The notes: a model not told the origin generated them from the sequence alone. A DNA stretch of 64,000 nucleotides from an uncultured bacterium (GCA_947428835.1 CANENE010000002.1:142901-206900), one strand, 5' to 3'. Shown: positions 45,702 through 54,157, numbered from the stretch's first letter. Program-made: numbers and translations.

Positions 45702-45947
45702 ATGGAGCTTTTTACATTACTTTTTACAAGTTTGGTGTGCATTTTGCTTATAAGTTGGTCCTTTATAGCGCTTTTAATATATTTTATACCGCTTTTGGTT
45801 GCACTTTTAAGAAAACACAATAATCCTTTTGCAATCGGAATACTTAATCTTGCTTTAGGATGGACATTTTTTGGCTGGCTTGCTGCATTATTGTGGTCGT
45901 TAAATGGTGATGTATGCAGAAATAAATATGTAAGTAAATGTGACTAA
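45702..45947 (+). CDS. Small membrane protein, superinfection-immunity-like
   Basis: An 81-aa protein with two hydrophobic helices (about 8-36 and 46-68). The second half, NPFAIGILNLALGWTFFGWL, matches the pattern of the superinfection immunity protein family (pfam14373 style: LNLLLGWT-IGW). Phage T4 Imm-type members block DNA entry of a second phage, but most chromosomal members are uncharacterised. It overlaps tsaB, which is convergent, by 4 bp. Confidence 0.75.
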   Translation: MELFTLLFTSLVCILLISWSFIALLIYFIPLLVALLRKHNNPFAIGILNLALGWTFFGWLAALLWSLNGDVCRNKYVSKCD

Positions 45948-46549
45948 AATACAGGCGGTGTTTGAATATAGTTTGCTCTAACGTTCAGGTAATTAAAGTC
46001 TTGCTGTGTATTTAATTTTTCTTGTGCGATTTTGAGCATAGTTTTTGCAATATCTTTATTTTCTTCTTCAAAGCAAATAAGATTTTTATTTTCACAAATA
46101 TCTTTTAGTCTCTTATCTGTAACTATTTTGCCATTTAAATCGGAAATTTTAAAATCATTTTTTAAAATAAGCTTAGTTTCTTTTTTATCACCTATATAAT
46201 ACATATCGCGTCTTGCATCCATCACAAGATAATCTGCTTCGTAGGCATCTAGCAAAATTTCTGTAGTATTAAGCGGGATAAGGGGAAGATTAAGCTCCTG
46301 CGCCATTATTTTTGCAACAGTGAGCGCAACTCTGATACCTGTAAAACTTCCATGGCCTGTATTTACTGCAATGGCATCAAAATTATCAAAAAGCATATTT
46401 TCTTTTTGCATAGTTTCTTTTATTTTTGAAATTAAATATAAGCTATGATAATTTTCATCGCTTTCAATAGTTTGGGTTATGGTCTTTCCATTATGCAAAA
46501 AGGCGATATAAGAATTATTTAATGCTGAATCTATTGCAAGTATATTCAT
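45944..46549 (-). CDS. tsaB: tRNA threonylcarbamoyladenosine biosynthesis protein TsaB
   Basis: TsaB is the non-catalytic partner of TsaD in making the t6A37 modification of ANN-decoding tRNAs. 201 aa. Family motifs are NILAIDSALNNSYIA, IAVNTGHGSFTGIRV and VMDARRDMYY. The last is typical of TsaB (DARR) and separates it from TsaD. It directly follows tsaE (1 bp apart), a common pair. tsaD and tsaC are not in the window. Confidence 0.92.
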   Translation of the reverse strand: MNILAIDSALNNSYIAFLHNGKTITQTIESDENYHSLYLISKIKETMQKENMLFDNFDAIAVNTGHGSFTGIRVALTVAKIMAQELNLPLIPLNTTEILLDAYEADYLVMDARRDMYYIGDKKETKLILKNDFKISDLNGKIVTDKRLKDICENKNLICFEEENKDIAKTMLKIAQEKLNTQQDFNYLNVRANYIQTPPVF

Positions 46550-46550
46550 T

Positions 46551-47036
46551 TTATCTTTCTAAAAGTTTCTGTTCCAGTTTTTTGATAAAAGTTTGATTTT
46601 CTTCATTGTTGTTATCTTCAAAATCAAACCATCTTATATTGATATCTTCATTATCGTAGCTGACATCAATTTTTAAGGCGTTAGCAGGGATTTCATCGTG
46701 TGCAAATTCTGCCCATTCAATAAAAGTTAAAACATTTTGTTTTGAATACTGTCTTAATTCTTCTACTATAGATTTAAGTCCTTTGTGTTCAAGTCTGTAT
46801 AAATCAAAATGATATATTGGACATATTGAAGATTTGTATTCATTTAAAATAACAAAACTTGGGCTTGTAATTTTTTCTTTAATATCAAGAAAGTTTAAAA
46901 CATAGCGGATAAATTGGGTTTTGCCTGCTCCGATATCTCCTGTTAAAGTTACAAAAAGACCATTTTCATCAATTAAAGATGCAAATGCTTTTGCTAAAAA
47001 TTCAGTATCTTCGAGATTTGTTGTTTTGAATTTCAT
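46551..47036 (-). CDS. tsaE: tRNA threonylcarbamoyladenosine biosynthesis ATPase TsaE
   Basis: The P-loop ATPase that drives the TsaBD complex in t6A synthesis. 161 aa. Walker A is TGDIGAGKTQF, followed by the family's SPSFVILNEY and HFDLYRL and by FIEWAE. The start at 47036 (MKFKTTNLEDTEF) is an ATG. A TTG at 47054 would add six residues and looks less likely. It forms an operon with tsaB. The XRE gene lies 41 bp upstream on the same strand. Confidence 0.93.
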   Translation of the reverse strand: MKFKTTNLEDTEFLAKAFASLIDENGLFVTLTGDIGAGKTQFIRYVLNFLDIKEKITSPSFVILNEYKSSICPIYHFDLYRLEHKGLKSIVEELRQYSKQNVLTFIEWAEFAHDEIPANALKIDVSYDNEDINIRWFDFEDNNNEENQTFIKKLEQKLLER

Positions 47037-47076
47037 AAGTAAATTGTATTTCAAAAATTTATAGTTGCAATTTTTA

Positions 47077-47391
47077 TCAATATTTAACTGCCATATAAAA
47101 TTTATACATTATTTTAGTCAGATTCTCATCTTGCTGCATTGATGTCAGCATCTCTTTAATTAATTCATCTTTGTCTGATAAACTTTCAAAAGTAAAAATA
47201 TCGTTTGGTTTGACATCAAGGATTTTTAAAATCTTATCTAAATTTTCGGCAGTTGGGAAATATTTTCCATTTTCAATATTGCTTATGCTTGGAGTTTCAA
47301 TTCCTACAAACTCGGCAACTTGTTCTTGGGTTATTTTTCTATATTTTCTGATTTCTTTAAGCCTTTTGCCTAAAAGTTTTTTAATATCCAT
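47077..47391 (-). CDS. XRE-family transcriptional regulator
   Basis: A 104-aa DNA-binding protein. The N-terminal helix-turn-helix of the Cro/CI type spans about residues 9-63: LKEIRKYRKITQEQVAEFVG, then IETPSISNIENGKYFP and LDKILKILDVKP. The C-terminal 40 residues are charged and may be for dimerisation. It is transcribed divergently from the large prepilin-like gene at 47554. The shared region holds four TTATG(C/T)A boxes, so it may control itself and that gene. Confidence 0.88.
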   Translation of the reverse strand: MDIKKLLGKRLKEIRKYRKITQEQVAEFVGIETPSISNIENGKYFPTAENLDKILKILDVKPNDIFTFESLSDKDELIKEMLTSMQQDENLTKIMYKFYMAVKY

Positions 47392-47429
47392 AAAAGATTT
47401 TCTTTCTACATTTTAATTATCGGTTAAAT

Positions 47430-47506
47430 TTATGCATAAGAACATTATGCAAAACTATAATATTTTCTTGATTTATTATGTATTGCTCGTATAATATTAT
47501 GTATAA
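47430..47506. promoter_or_regulatory. Cluster of TTATG(C/T)A boxes, possible XRE operators
   Basis: Four similar boxes in the divergent region: TTATGCATAA (47430-47439), TTATGCAA (47445-47452), TTATGTAT (47476-47483) and TTATGTATAA (47497-47506). The first is a perfect palindrome. Spacings are 15, 31 and 21 bp start to start. Assignment to the neighbouring XRE protein is an inference. Confidence 0.4.
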
Positions 47507-47553
47507 CTTTATAATTTTTAAATTTTTACATGTAATACTAATAGGAGTCTTGA

Positions 47554-48738
47554 ATGAAAAAATCCTTCAGCTTGATAGAAATTTTGGTGAGTTTAATTAT
47601 TATCTCTCTTTTGTTGAGTGCATTTGCACCAATTATCACAAAGAAACTTAAGGCTAGAGAAATAACGGTTGGCAGTTTTTCAAATACGGAAGGGCAATAT
47701 ATAACCTGTAAGGAGGGGTATCATCTTGAAGATGATAAATGCTATCTTGATATTGAAAATTGCAAAAGCTATTCAAGCGGGACCTGCATACAATGCAAGA
47801 ACGGATATAATTTGTTGAATAATACTTGCAGTGCTTTTATAGAAAATTGTAAAACTTATGATGATGTCAATTGTGCCGAATGTAAAGAAGGCTATAGCCT
47901 TTATGACAACAAATGTTCACTGGGAGGTACAAGCAGCTGCTATGAAGCATTTTGTGCGGTTTGTTCAAATACTTCAAACGGAAATTGTACATATTGCAAA
48001 AAAGGTTACAGTCTTTATAACGGAAAATGTTATTTTGGAGATTCAAAAGGCTGTACTTCTTTTAAATATGATGATACCAAAAAGACCGTTATTTGCGATT
48101 CTTGTAAGGAAGGGTATACACAATGCATAAATGGTACCTGTAAATTAACAACAGAGCTTGATAAACCATGCCCAAAGTATTCGATTAAAATCGGGTGTTT
48201 GTGTGTTATGCAATATAATGTAGGTGATGGTTATTATTTGGAAAATTTTTCTTCCGTAAAAAGATGCATTACAACTTCTGCATGTTTGGTGACAAATGGC
48301 AATAATACTTCTTCTGTGCATTATAATTTAGAACCGGCTTGTTGGACTGGTAAAACATCATCATCTTGTAATGCAAATTACGGAGGCTACAGTGGCTGTA
48401 ACAGAACCCAGTGTAATTGGACAGGAGCAAGGGTAATGTGTGAAAATATAGGCTGGAGATTGCCTTTATCAAGTGAAGTTTCAGCAATTATAAATACTAA
48501 CCCTTTGGCTGAACTGAATTTATGTAACCAAGATGGCAGGAACGGTCTTTCAAAATGTGCATATGGGAATTGTCCCGGCGCCTATAGAAGTATTTGCTGG
48601 CCCGGAAATTTTTGGGCTTCTAATTTTACACAGCCTAACCAGCCTGTTATGAGTACTAATGAACATGCGCAGTGGGGTGTTGGTGTTTTGCCTTATATAA
48701 ATAATGTAGCTTCTGTAAGATGCGTAAAAGATTTGTAG
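47554..48738 (+). CDS. Prepilin-like protein with EGF/VSP-type Cys-rich repeats
   Basis: A 394-aa protein in three parts. The N-terminus is a prepilin signal and helix (MKKSFSLIEILVSLIIISLL, Glu at +5, Ser instead of Gly before the cleavage site). Residues about 50-200 hold at least four Cys-rich repeats of the form C-x2-C-K-x-GY-x-L/C-x5-C (CKEGYHLEDDKC, CIQCKNGYNLLNNTC, CAECKEGYSLYDNKC, CTYCKKGYSLYNGKC), like EGF/furin-type repeats of eukaryotic surface proteins. The C-terminus (about 285-394, CENIGWRLPLSSEV to VASVRCVKDL) resembles FISUMP/DUF1566 domains. It is probably an exposed pilus-tip or surface adhesin. Confidence 0.75.
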   Translation: MKKSFSLIEILVSLIIISLLLSAFAPIITKKLKAREITVGSFSNTEGQYITCKEGYHLEDDKCYLDIENCKSYSSGTCIQCKNGYNLLNNTCSAFIENCKTYDDVNCAECKEGYSLYDNKCSLGGTSSCYEAFCAVCSNTSNGNCTYCKKGYSLYNGKCYFGDSKGCTSFKYDDTKKTVICDSCKEGYTQCINGTCKLTTELDKPCPKYSIKIGCLCVMQYNVGDGYYLENFSSVKRCITTSACLVTNGNNTSSVHYNLEPACWTGKTSSSCNANYGGYSGCNRTQCNWTGARVMCENIGWRLPLSSEVSAIINTNPLAELNLCNQDGRNGLSKCAYGNCPGAYRSICWPGNFWASNFTQPNQPVMSTNEHAQWGVGVLPYINNVASVRCVKDL

Positions 48739-48747
48739 CAATTTTTC

Positions 48748-48770
48748 ATGTTATTTTTTGTGTTAGATTA
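48748..48770 (+). repeat. Copy B of a 23-nt dispersed repeat
   Basis: Matches 11656-11678 at 22 of 23 bases (ATGTTAT, C or T, then TTTTGTGTTAGATTA). Both copies sit next to terminator hairpins between genes. Confidence 0.5.
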
Positions 48771-48771
48771 C

Positions 48772-48800
48772 GCACCTTTGGATTTTCAAGGGTGCTTTTT
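48772..48800 (+). terminator. Intrinsic terminator
   Basis: A 9-bp stem with one wobble, GCACCTTTG (48772-48780) with CAAGGGTGC (48787-48795), then TTTTTT, downstream of the prepilin-like gene. Confidence 0.8.
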
Positions 48801-48806
48801 TTGAAT

Positions 48807-48845
48807 GGATTGCCGCGTCCTCACGCTGTTCGTCTTTGCAATGAC
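48807..48845. repeat. Fragment of a widespread intergenic element
   Basis: GGATTGCCGCG ... TTTGCAATGAC has the look of the common dispersed intergenic element (GATTGC...GCAATGAC ends) seen in many bacterial genomes. The ends are imperfect inverted repeats. GC is higher than in the flanks. Confidence 0.45.
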
Positions 48846-48944
48846 TTATATTAACAAATGTAACGAATTATTTTTATTCTTAAAGTTTAAATACTTATGT
48901 GCCGATATATATAATATAAGGTTAGAATAATAAGGATGAAGTTA

Positions 48945-49106
48945 ATGGATTATCAAAATGAACTGGATTTTTGCGAATACAACCCGATAAGTGTTCAGTA
49001 TGAAAATGAATTGAGAGAGCTCGCGCGTGTAGTGGAAGAACCCGCCAAAAACTTATTTGAAAAAATGCTAGAGAAAATAACGCTTGTAAGACCATTAAAA
49101 GCCTAA
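48945..49106 (+). CDS. Small hypothetical protein (53 aa)
   Basis: An acidic 53-aa protein: MDYQNELDFCEYNPISVQ..., then a helix (ENELRELARVVEEPAKNLF) and a basic end (LVRPLKA). The ATG at 48945 has AAGGA 8 bases upstream; the ATG at 48936 overlaps that site and is unlikely. A strong hairpin follows, so this looks like a complete small transcription unit. No family recognised. Confidence 0.6.
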   Translation: MDYQNELDFCEYNPISVQYENELRELARVVEEPAKNLFEKMLEKITLVRPLKA

Positions 49107-49143
49107 ATACAAGCACCTGTAGGAAAAAGAACAAACTAAATTT

Positions 49144-49167
49144 GAGCCGGAAAATATTTTCCGGCTC
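49144..49167. terminator. Hairpin between convergent genes
   Basis: A perfect 11-bp stem, GAGCCGGAAAA (49144-49154) with 49157-49167 and a 2-nt gap; no long T-run on +. It lies between the 53-aa gene and the minus-strand gene ending at 49186. Confidence 0.65.
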
Positions 49168-49185
49168 TGCTGTATCAAAAAGTTT

Positions 49186-49836
49186 TTAAAAAATAAAACC
49201 TGTTTTTTTAGAATTCTGTTTATGAAATTCGCCCCCTGCGCAGACAACTTCAACAACTTTTAAAAGAAATTCTCTTGGCGCATCTAAGGGGCTTATATAG
49301 ATTTCCTGATTGTCTTTATGTCTTATTGTCATAATTGAAGATTGATTTTTTTCCGCAGGAACATATAATGATGCTATTTCGTTATTTAGCATAATTTCCA
49401 TTTGCTTATCATAATCATCTGTATCGTTTATTAATTTTTGATAGTCACCGTTTATTGCAAAAATTCTTCCGCAAAACATCGGACTGCTGCCATCTTTTCT
49501 TGGAAGTGCCTTGGGAGATATATTAAATCTTGAAGTAAAGCTGATTTTGTGCCAAAGAATATTAACAACAGCAAGGGTTTTATTTGAATCAACCGAACAA
49601 GTTATATTTTGAGAAGGAACATTTCTTGAATTTAAAGATTGCTGCAGATACTCTAATACAGCAGCCAGGTTTTCAAGGATTTTTGTAAACATATCGTTAG
49701 TGTTCATTGTGGATTGATGAAATTCAATGAACTGCTTATACATATATGCTGCAACAAGTCCTGCCCTTTGTTGAACTACAGAAGATTTCTGCATTCTCAC
49801 TTCAAGATTATCAAGACTATCAAAATTGTTTTGCAA
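49186..49836 (-). CDS. Hypothetical soluble protein
   Basis: A 216-aa protein without signal peptide or membrane segments. The N-terminal part is helical (residues about 10-70, VVQQRAGLVAAYMYKQFIEFH), followed by a mixed domain with FNISPKALPRKDGSSPMFCG and a C-terminal DAPREFLLKVVEVVCAGGEF. I do not recognise the family. AAGGAC lies upstream of the ATG. Monocistronic. Confidence 0.55.
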   Translation of the reverse strand: MQNNFDSLDNLEVRMQKSSVVQQRAGLVAAYMYKQFIEFHQSTMNTNDMFTKILENLAAVLEYLQQSLNSRNVPSQNITCSVDSNKTLAVVNILWHKISFTSRFNISPKALPRKDGSSPMFCGRIFAINGDYQKLINDTDDYDKQMEIMLNNEIASLYVPAEKNQSSIMTIRHKDNQEIYISPLDAPREFLLKVVEVVCAGGEFHKQNSKKTGFIF

Positions 49837-49990
49837 TTTAATGTCCTTCTAGTATAAATTTTTACATTTATCCATCAAAATAATACAATAAAAGGGGACC
49901 TAATGATATAATAATAAAATTTTTCTTTACATTTTTAAATACGAAGAAATACTTATTTTTTTTGCCTAAAATGTGTATAATGATTTTAAT

Positions 49991-50890
49991 ATGAGTGAAA
50001 ATAAAGAATATCTTGAAGATTTTAAAATTTACCTGAAAAGCGAAAGAAATTTTTCTAATCACACAATAAGGGCTTATGTTGCAGACTGCTATACATTTTT
50101 GTTGTGGATTAGACAGGATGATTTAACAAAAGTAGATAGTCAAAAATTCAGCGAGTATCTTTATTTTATTAAGCAAATCAATTACACAAAAACAACAATA
50201 GCAAGAAAAATAGCCTCCATTCGTGCGTTTTATAAATTTTTATATAGAGAAGAGTTAATTGAATATAACCCTGTCGATTTAATTCCAATTCCAAAGCAGG
50301 ATAAGAATTTGCCTGATTTTTTATATGAAGATGAAGTTGAAACAATATTAAGGGCAATAAAAATAGAGACTCCCGCCGGATATAGAAATAGAGTAATATT
50401 AGAGCTTCTTTGGGCAACCGGCATGAGAATTTCAGAATTATCGGGTTTGAATTATGAAAACCTTAATTTGGAACAAAATGAAATAAGAGTATTTGGAAAA
50501 GGCGCAAAGGAAAGAATAGTTTTAATTTCAGATAAAACTAAAGATAATCTTATAAATTATATTGAAAATGTTTCTGCTTTAATTTACAAAAAAGAAATTA
50601 CACCGTCTTCACCTTTATTTATAAACTATAATGGCTACAGACTTCAAAACCAATCAATAAGAAAAGCTCTTAAAAACTGCATAGATTCAATTAATTTTAC
50701 AAAAAAAGTGACTCCTCACGTGTTTAGGCACAGTTTTGCAACAAGGCTACTTGAACACGGTGCGCCATTAAGAGTAGTTCAGGAGTTATTAGGTCATAGC
50801 AGCATTAAAAATACCCAAATATACACTCACGTTTCAATTCAAAGATTGCAGGAAGTCTATGACGAGACTCATCCGCGCGCAAAAGCTTAG
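49991..50890 (+). CDS. xerC: Tyrosine recombinase XerC-like
   Basis: A site-specific tyrosine recombinase that resolves chromosome dimers, 299 aa. The N-terminal SAM-like core-binding domain (YLKSERNFSNHTIRAYVADC) is followed by the catalytic domain: Arg in ATGMRISELSGL, Lys in FGKGAKERIV, HVFRHSFATRLLEHG (His-x-x-Arg), LGHSSIKNTQIYTHV (His and the nucleophile Tyr), ending in HPRAKA as chromosomal XerC proteins do. The ATG at 49991 is preferred over a GTG at 49973. A single housekeeping-type recombinase, not linked to any mobile element here. It overlaps thiH, convergent, by 4 bp. Confidence 0.9.
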   Translation: MSENKEYLEDFKIYLKSERNFSNHTIRAYVADCYTFLLWIRQDDLTKVDSQKFSEYLYFIKQINYTKTTIARKIASIRAFYKFLYREELIEYNPVDLIPIPKQDKNLPDFLYEDEVETILRAIKIETPAGYRNRVILELLWATGMRISELSGLNYENLNLEQNEIRVFGKGAKERIVLISDKTKDNLINYIENVSALIYKKEITPSSPLFINYNGYRLQNQSIRKALKNCIDSINFTKKVTPHVFRHSFATRLLEHGAPLRVVQELLGHSSIKNTQIYTHVSIQRLQEVYDETHPRAKA

Positions 50891-52035
50891 ACATAGATAT
50901 AATCATTCATAACAGGCTGCATATTGAGTTCTTTTAGAGTTTTATATATTTCATCAGTTGTGCGGTTATCTGCAATTTCAAACTGCTCATCGCCTTTATG
51001 GGTATTTGTTTCGTCGTGTTTGCCTATTCCTGTTGAAACCCCTGATGAAATTTTTGTTGCTGCAATTTGTACGGCATTATTTCTAAAAACAGCGCTTTCC
51101 CTTGTTGAAATGGTCATGTTTATGTATGGAAGAAAAATCCTATAAGCACACATTATCTGGAGCAATTTTTTTTCATCAATGTCGTTGGGGTTGATTGTTT
51201 TATCCGCAACGGTCGGTCGAAGGCGCGGAATTGAAACAGAATATTCTATCTGGGGATATTTTTTTTGAAGATAATAAATGTGGCTTGCCGTAGCAAGAGT
51301 ATCTTTTCTGTAGTCGCAAAGACCCAATAATGCCCCGAATGCCACACCTCGAAGCCCTCCTAAAATTGCTCTTTCCTGACTGTTCAGGCGATACGGATAA
51401 ATCCTTTTTCTTCCTCCTTGATGTTTTTTTTCATAAACATCTTTATCGTATGTTTCTTGAAAAACTGTCACATAATCGGCCCCTGCCTGATGCAGAAGCT
51501 TATATTCATCTGTATTTAAAGGATATATTTCAACTCCTATATTTTTAAAATATTTTTTTGCAATTCTTATAGAATTGCAAATATATTCAACGTCGCTCAT
51601 CTTTTTGGATTCGCCTGTTAAGATAAGGATTTCTTCAAGGCCGGATTTTTGAATTTCAATAAGTTCTTTTTCAATTTCTTCAAAATCAAGCTTCATTCTA
51701 TTTATATTATTTTTGCAATTAAAGCCGCAATAGATACAATTGTTTTCGCAGTAATTTGAGATATATAGCGGCGTGAAAAAATAGACATTTTTTCCAAAAT
51801 ACCTTTCTCTTTTTTCTTTTGCGCATTTTGCAAGATCTTCAAGTCTCATTAGCCCCATTGGTGAAATTAAGGCTTTAAAATCTTCTATATCGAGATATTC
51901 TTTTTTTAAAGCTGTATCTATATCTTCATTTGTGTATTTATCAAAATCACAGTCTTTTATTGTATTTAAAATCAAATTTTCGATATCGGAATCTATAATT
52001 TCCATATCGGGGTAATATTTATCAATTTCTATCAT
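50887..52035 (-). CDS. thiH: 2-iminoacetate synthase ThiH
   Basis: A radical SAM enzyme that cleaves tyrosine to give dehydroglycine for the thiamine thiazole ring. 382 aa. The cluster motif is CENNCIYCGF (CX3CX2C). Family blocks are ILILTGESKK, VEIYPLNTDEYKLLHQAGAD, VTVFQETYD and SIPRLRP, and the C-terminal GVSTGIGKHDE lies near the end. It follows thiG with 10 bp between, forming a thiGH operon. The use of ThiH instead of a glycine oxidase (ThiO) suits an anaerobe. Confidence 0.94.
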   Translation of the reverse strand: MIEIDKYYPDMEIIDSDIENLILNTIKDCDFDKYTNEDIDTALKKEYLDIEDFKALISPMGLMRLEDLAKCAKEKRERYFGKNVYFFTPLYISNYCENNCIYCGFNCKNNINRMKLDFEEIEKELIEIQKSGLEEILILTGESKKMSDVEYICNSIRIAKKYFKNIGVEIYPLNTDEYKLLHQAGADYVTVFQETYDKDVYEKKHQGGRKRIYPYRLNSQERAILGGLRGVAFGALLGLCDYRKDTLATASHIYYLQKKYPQIEYSVSIPRLRPTVADKTINPNDIDEKKLLQIMCAYRIFLPYINMTISTRESAVFRNNAVQIAATKISSGVSTGIGKHDETNTHKGDEQFEIADNRTTDEIYKTLKELNMQPVMNDYIYV

Positions 52036-52045
52036 TTCTTTGCCT

Positions 52046-52804
52046 TTAATCTAAAAATCCCGTAAGAGGGCTTGAAGCTACTGCATATTCGCTTATTTTA
52101 CCGAGTTTTGAAATATATGCCATACGCCCTGCTTCTATTGCAAGCTTAAATGCTTTTGCCATAAGTTTAATATCTGATGCTGTAGCGATTGCCGTATTTG
52201 CCATAACGGCATCCGCTCCCATTTCCATTACATAGGCTGCTTCAGATGGTCTTCCAAGTCCTGCATCAACTATAATCGGTACATCAATTTCATCTATTAA
52301 AATTTTAATAAAATCTTTAGTAAGCAAACCCTTGTTTGTGCCAATCGGAGCAGCTAGTGGCATAATAGCGTCAGCTCCTGCCGAAACCATATCTCTTGCA
52401 GCTGATAAATCAGGGTACATATATGCCATCGGGATAAAACCATCCTGTTTTAATAATTCTACTGCTTTTATTGTTTCATGGTTATCGGGAAAAAGATATT
52501 TGCTATCTTTTATTACTTCAATTTTAATCATATCAGCACCTGAAAGCTCTCTTGCAAGGCGGGCAATTCTAAGGGCTTCTTGTGCGTTTCTGGCACCTGA
52601 TGTATTAGGCAGAATTTTAATATTATCGGGTACAAAATCTAAAATATTGTCTTTTGAAGTGTTTGCTCTTCTTATTGCCATTGTTATAATTTCAGCTTCT
52701 GCTTCAAATATTGCGGATTTAATTAATTCTATATTAAATTTGCCTGAACCCAGTATAAATCTTGAATTAAATTCATATTTTCCGATTTTTAATTTTGTAT
52801 CCAT
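52046..52804 (-). CDS. thiG: Thiazole synthase ThiG
   Basis: Builds the thiazole phosphate of thiamine from deoxyxylulose 5-phosphate, ThiS thiocarboxylate and dehydroglycine. 252 aa. Motifs are SRFILGSGKF, the active-site Lys in MIKIEVI, MPLAAPIGTNKGL and VDAGLGRPSEAAYVMEMGADAV (in part). The upstream 78 bp hold no TPP riboswitch. The partners thiS and thiF are not adjacent. A plausible promoter (TTGACA, 17 nt, CAAAAT) lies on minus between thiG and the tRNA. Confidence 0.95.
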   Translation of the reverse strand: MDTKLKIGKYEFNSRFILGSGKFNIELIKSAIFEAEAEIITMAIRRANTSKDNILDFVPDNIKILPNTSGARNAQEALRIARLARELSGADMIKIEVIKDSKYLFPDNHETIKAVELLKQDGFIPMAYMYPDLSAARDMVSAGADAIMPLAAPIGTNKGLLTKDFIKILIDEIDVPIIVDAGLGRPSEAAYVMEMGADAVMANTAIATASDIKLMAKAFKLAIEAGRMAYISKLGKISEYAVASSPLTGFLD

Positions 52805-52882
52805 TATTATTTCCTTTTAACAATTAGATTTTGTTTTAAATATTTTAATTTGTCAATTTTTTTATGCTATATTATATGTGGT

Positions 52883-52955
52883 GCCGACATAGCTCAGTTG
52901 GTAGAGCAGCGCATTCGTAATGCGAAGATCGTGGGTTCGAGTCCCACTGTCGGCT
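52883..52955 (+). tRNA. tRNA-Thr (anticodon CGT)
   Basis: Acceptor GCCGACA pairs with TGTCGGC. The D-arm has AGCTCAGTTGGTAGAGC, the anticodon loop TTCGTAA gives CGT, and the T-arm has GGTTCGAGTCC. The discriminator T55 is followed by AAA, so CCA is not encoded. Confidence 0.95.
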
Positions 52956-52981
52956 AAATTTAATTTGTTTTGGAGGATATT

Positions 52982-53599
52982 ATGGGTTGTTTAAAAAGTT
53001 TAATTAAAAAAATTATATTTTTGGCACTTTTAATTGCATTTTTTGCCTTTGGCGGGTACACTTTTGTAAAAGGTAAAATAAATGACTATCAGTATCCTTC
53101 GCGTGCTGATTTTATAAAAACAGAAACAAATTATGCAGATTTTTCAAATGTCCCGTCTGACTATCAGCTTTATAGAAGCTTTAATTTCTTTGGATATAAG
53201 AAAGTAAATGCCAAATATCTTCCGACAAATCAGAAAATTACGGTTTTTGATTTAAAAAATGAAGAAAAAATTTCAGTTGATGATTTTCAAACAAGAGAAA
53301 TTGATAAAAAAATTGATGAACTTTTAAATAATTTTAAAGATTCAATAATAACTCTTGAAGATTTTAAAATTATTCAAAGAGGAAATTATATAACTAAAAA
53401 TAAGACAATTCCATATATAAGATTTCAGGCAAAAGTTAAAAATGTGCCATTTAAAAATGTGGTTGGTACAGTTGCTGCTTATTCAAAAGTAAATGAAAAA
53501 ACAAAAAAAGCGGCAACAAAATTAATCATCACAATTGTTGATGCCAAAGCATTTAATCCGACAATTCCCGCCGGATTTATAAATGGTTTAAGGATATAA
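52982..53599 (+). CDS. Membrane-anchored protein of unknown function
   Basis: A 205-aa protein with one N-terminal membrane helix (residues about 10-30, IIFLALLIAFFAFGGYTF), then an extracytoplasmic Lys/Asp/Phe-rich domain. No family recognised. GGAGG lies 5 bases before the ATG at 52982. It starts 3 bp before two chromate-transporter genes, in what looks like one operon with them. A link with ion transport is therefore possible, but unproven. Confidence 0.6.
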   Translation: MGCLKSLIKKIIFLALLIAFFAFGGYTFVKGKINDYQYPSRADFIKTETNYADFSNVPSDYQLYRSFNFFGYKKVNAKYLPTNQKITVFDLKNEEKISVDDFQTREIDKKIDELLNNFKDSIITLEDFKIIQRGNYITKNKTIPYIRFQAKVKNVPFKNVVGTVAAYSKVNEKTKKAATKLIITIVDAKAFNPTIPAGFINGLRI

Positions 53600-53602
53600 T
53601 AA

Positions 53603-54157
53603 ATGTCTTGTGCAAAAGCCAACCTTTTAAATATATTTAAAGTATTTGTCAAAATCGGTCTCGTCCTTTTAGGAGGGGGCTATGTAATAATTCCTATTAT
53701 GCAAAGCGAAATTGTTGAAAAAAGAGGCTGGATAGATAAAGACGAGCTTCTTGATTATTATTGCGTCAGCCAGTGTCTGCCCGGAATTATTGCAATAAAT
53801 ATGGCGATTTTAGTCGGCTATAAGCTTGCAAAAATGAAAGGTGCAATTGTTTCAACTTTTGCTATGAGTCTGACTCCTTTTATTTCGATTGTATTAATTG
53901 CAAGTTTTATGCAGAAAATTATGCATCTTCAATATATAGAAGGGCTTTTTTGGGGAGTAAATTTGTCTGTTATTGTTTTAATCTATCTGACTTTAAAAGA
54001 AATGTGGAAAAAGAGCATAACTGATTTTTTTACAATTTTTTGGTTTGTATTAATATTTTTACTTTCTGCTTTCAAAATAAGCCCTGCAATATTGATTATA
54101 GTTTCAATTTTGCTTGGTGCTTTAATGGGGGCAATTAAAAGGAGAAAAAATGTTTAA
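53603..54157 (+). CDS. Chromate transporter family, half-size subunit 1
   Basis: A 184-aa inner-membrane protein with about five or six helices, of the short-chain CHR family (one CHR domain). Features are FVKIGLVLLGGGYVIIPIMQ, then WIDKDELLDYYCVSQCLPGIIAIN. In two-gene systems both halves are needed for chromate efflux or, in many species, an unknown anion activity. It overlaps the second half-gene by 8 bp. Confidence 0.88.
   Translation: MSCAKANLLNIFKVFVKIGLVLLGGGYVIIPIMQSEIVEKRGWIDKDELLDYYCVSQCLPGIIAINMAILVGYKLAKMKGAIVSTFAMSLTPFISIVLIASFMQKIMHLQYIEGLFWGVNLSVIVLIYLTLKEMWKKSITDFFTIFWFVLIFLLSAFKISPAILIIVSILLGALMGAIKRRKNV

Noticed and set aside
45702-45947. Prophage remnant, from the superinfection-immunity-like gene
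   Set aside because: Single small membrane gene between housekeeping genes, without other phage genes; such proteins are common in chromosomes.
49991-50890. Integrase of a mobile element
   Set aside because: The C-terminus and length fit chromosomal XerC; no att-like repeats, phage genes or tRNA junction are next to it.
52805-52882. TPP riboswitch before thiG
   Set aside because: The 78-bp leader has no conserved TPP core and is too short.
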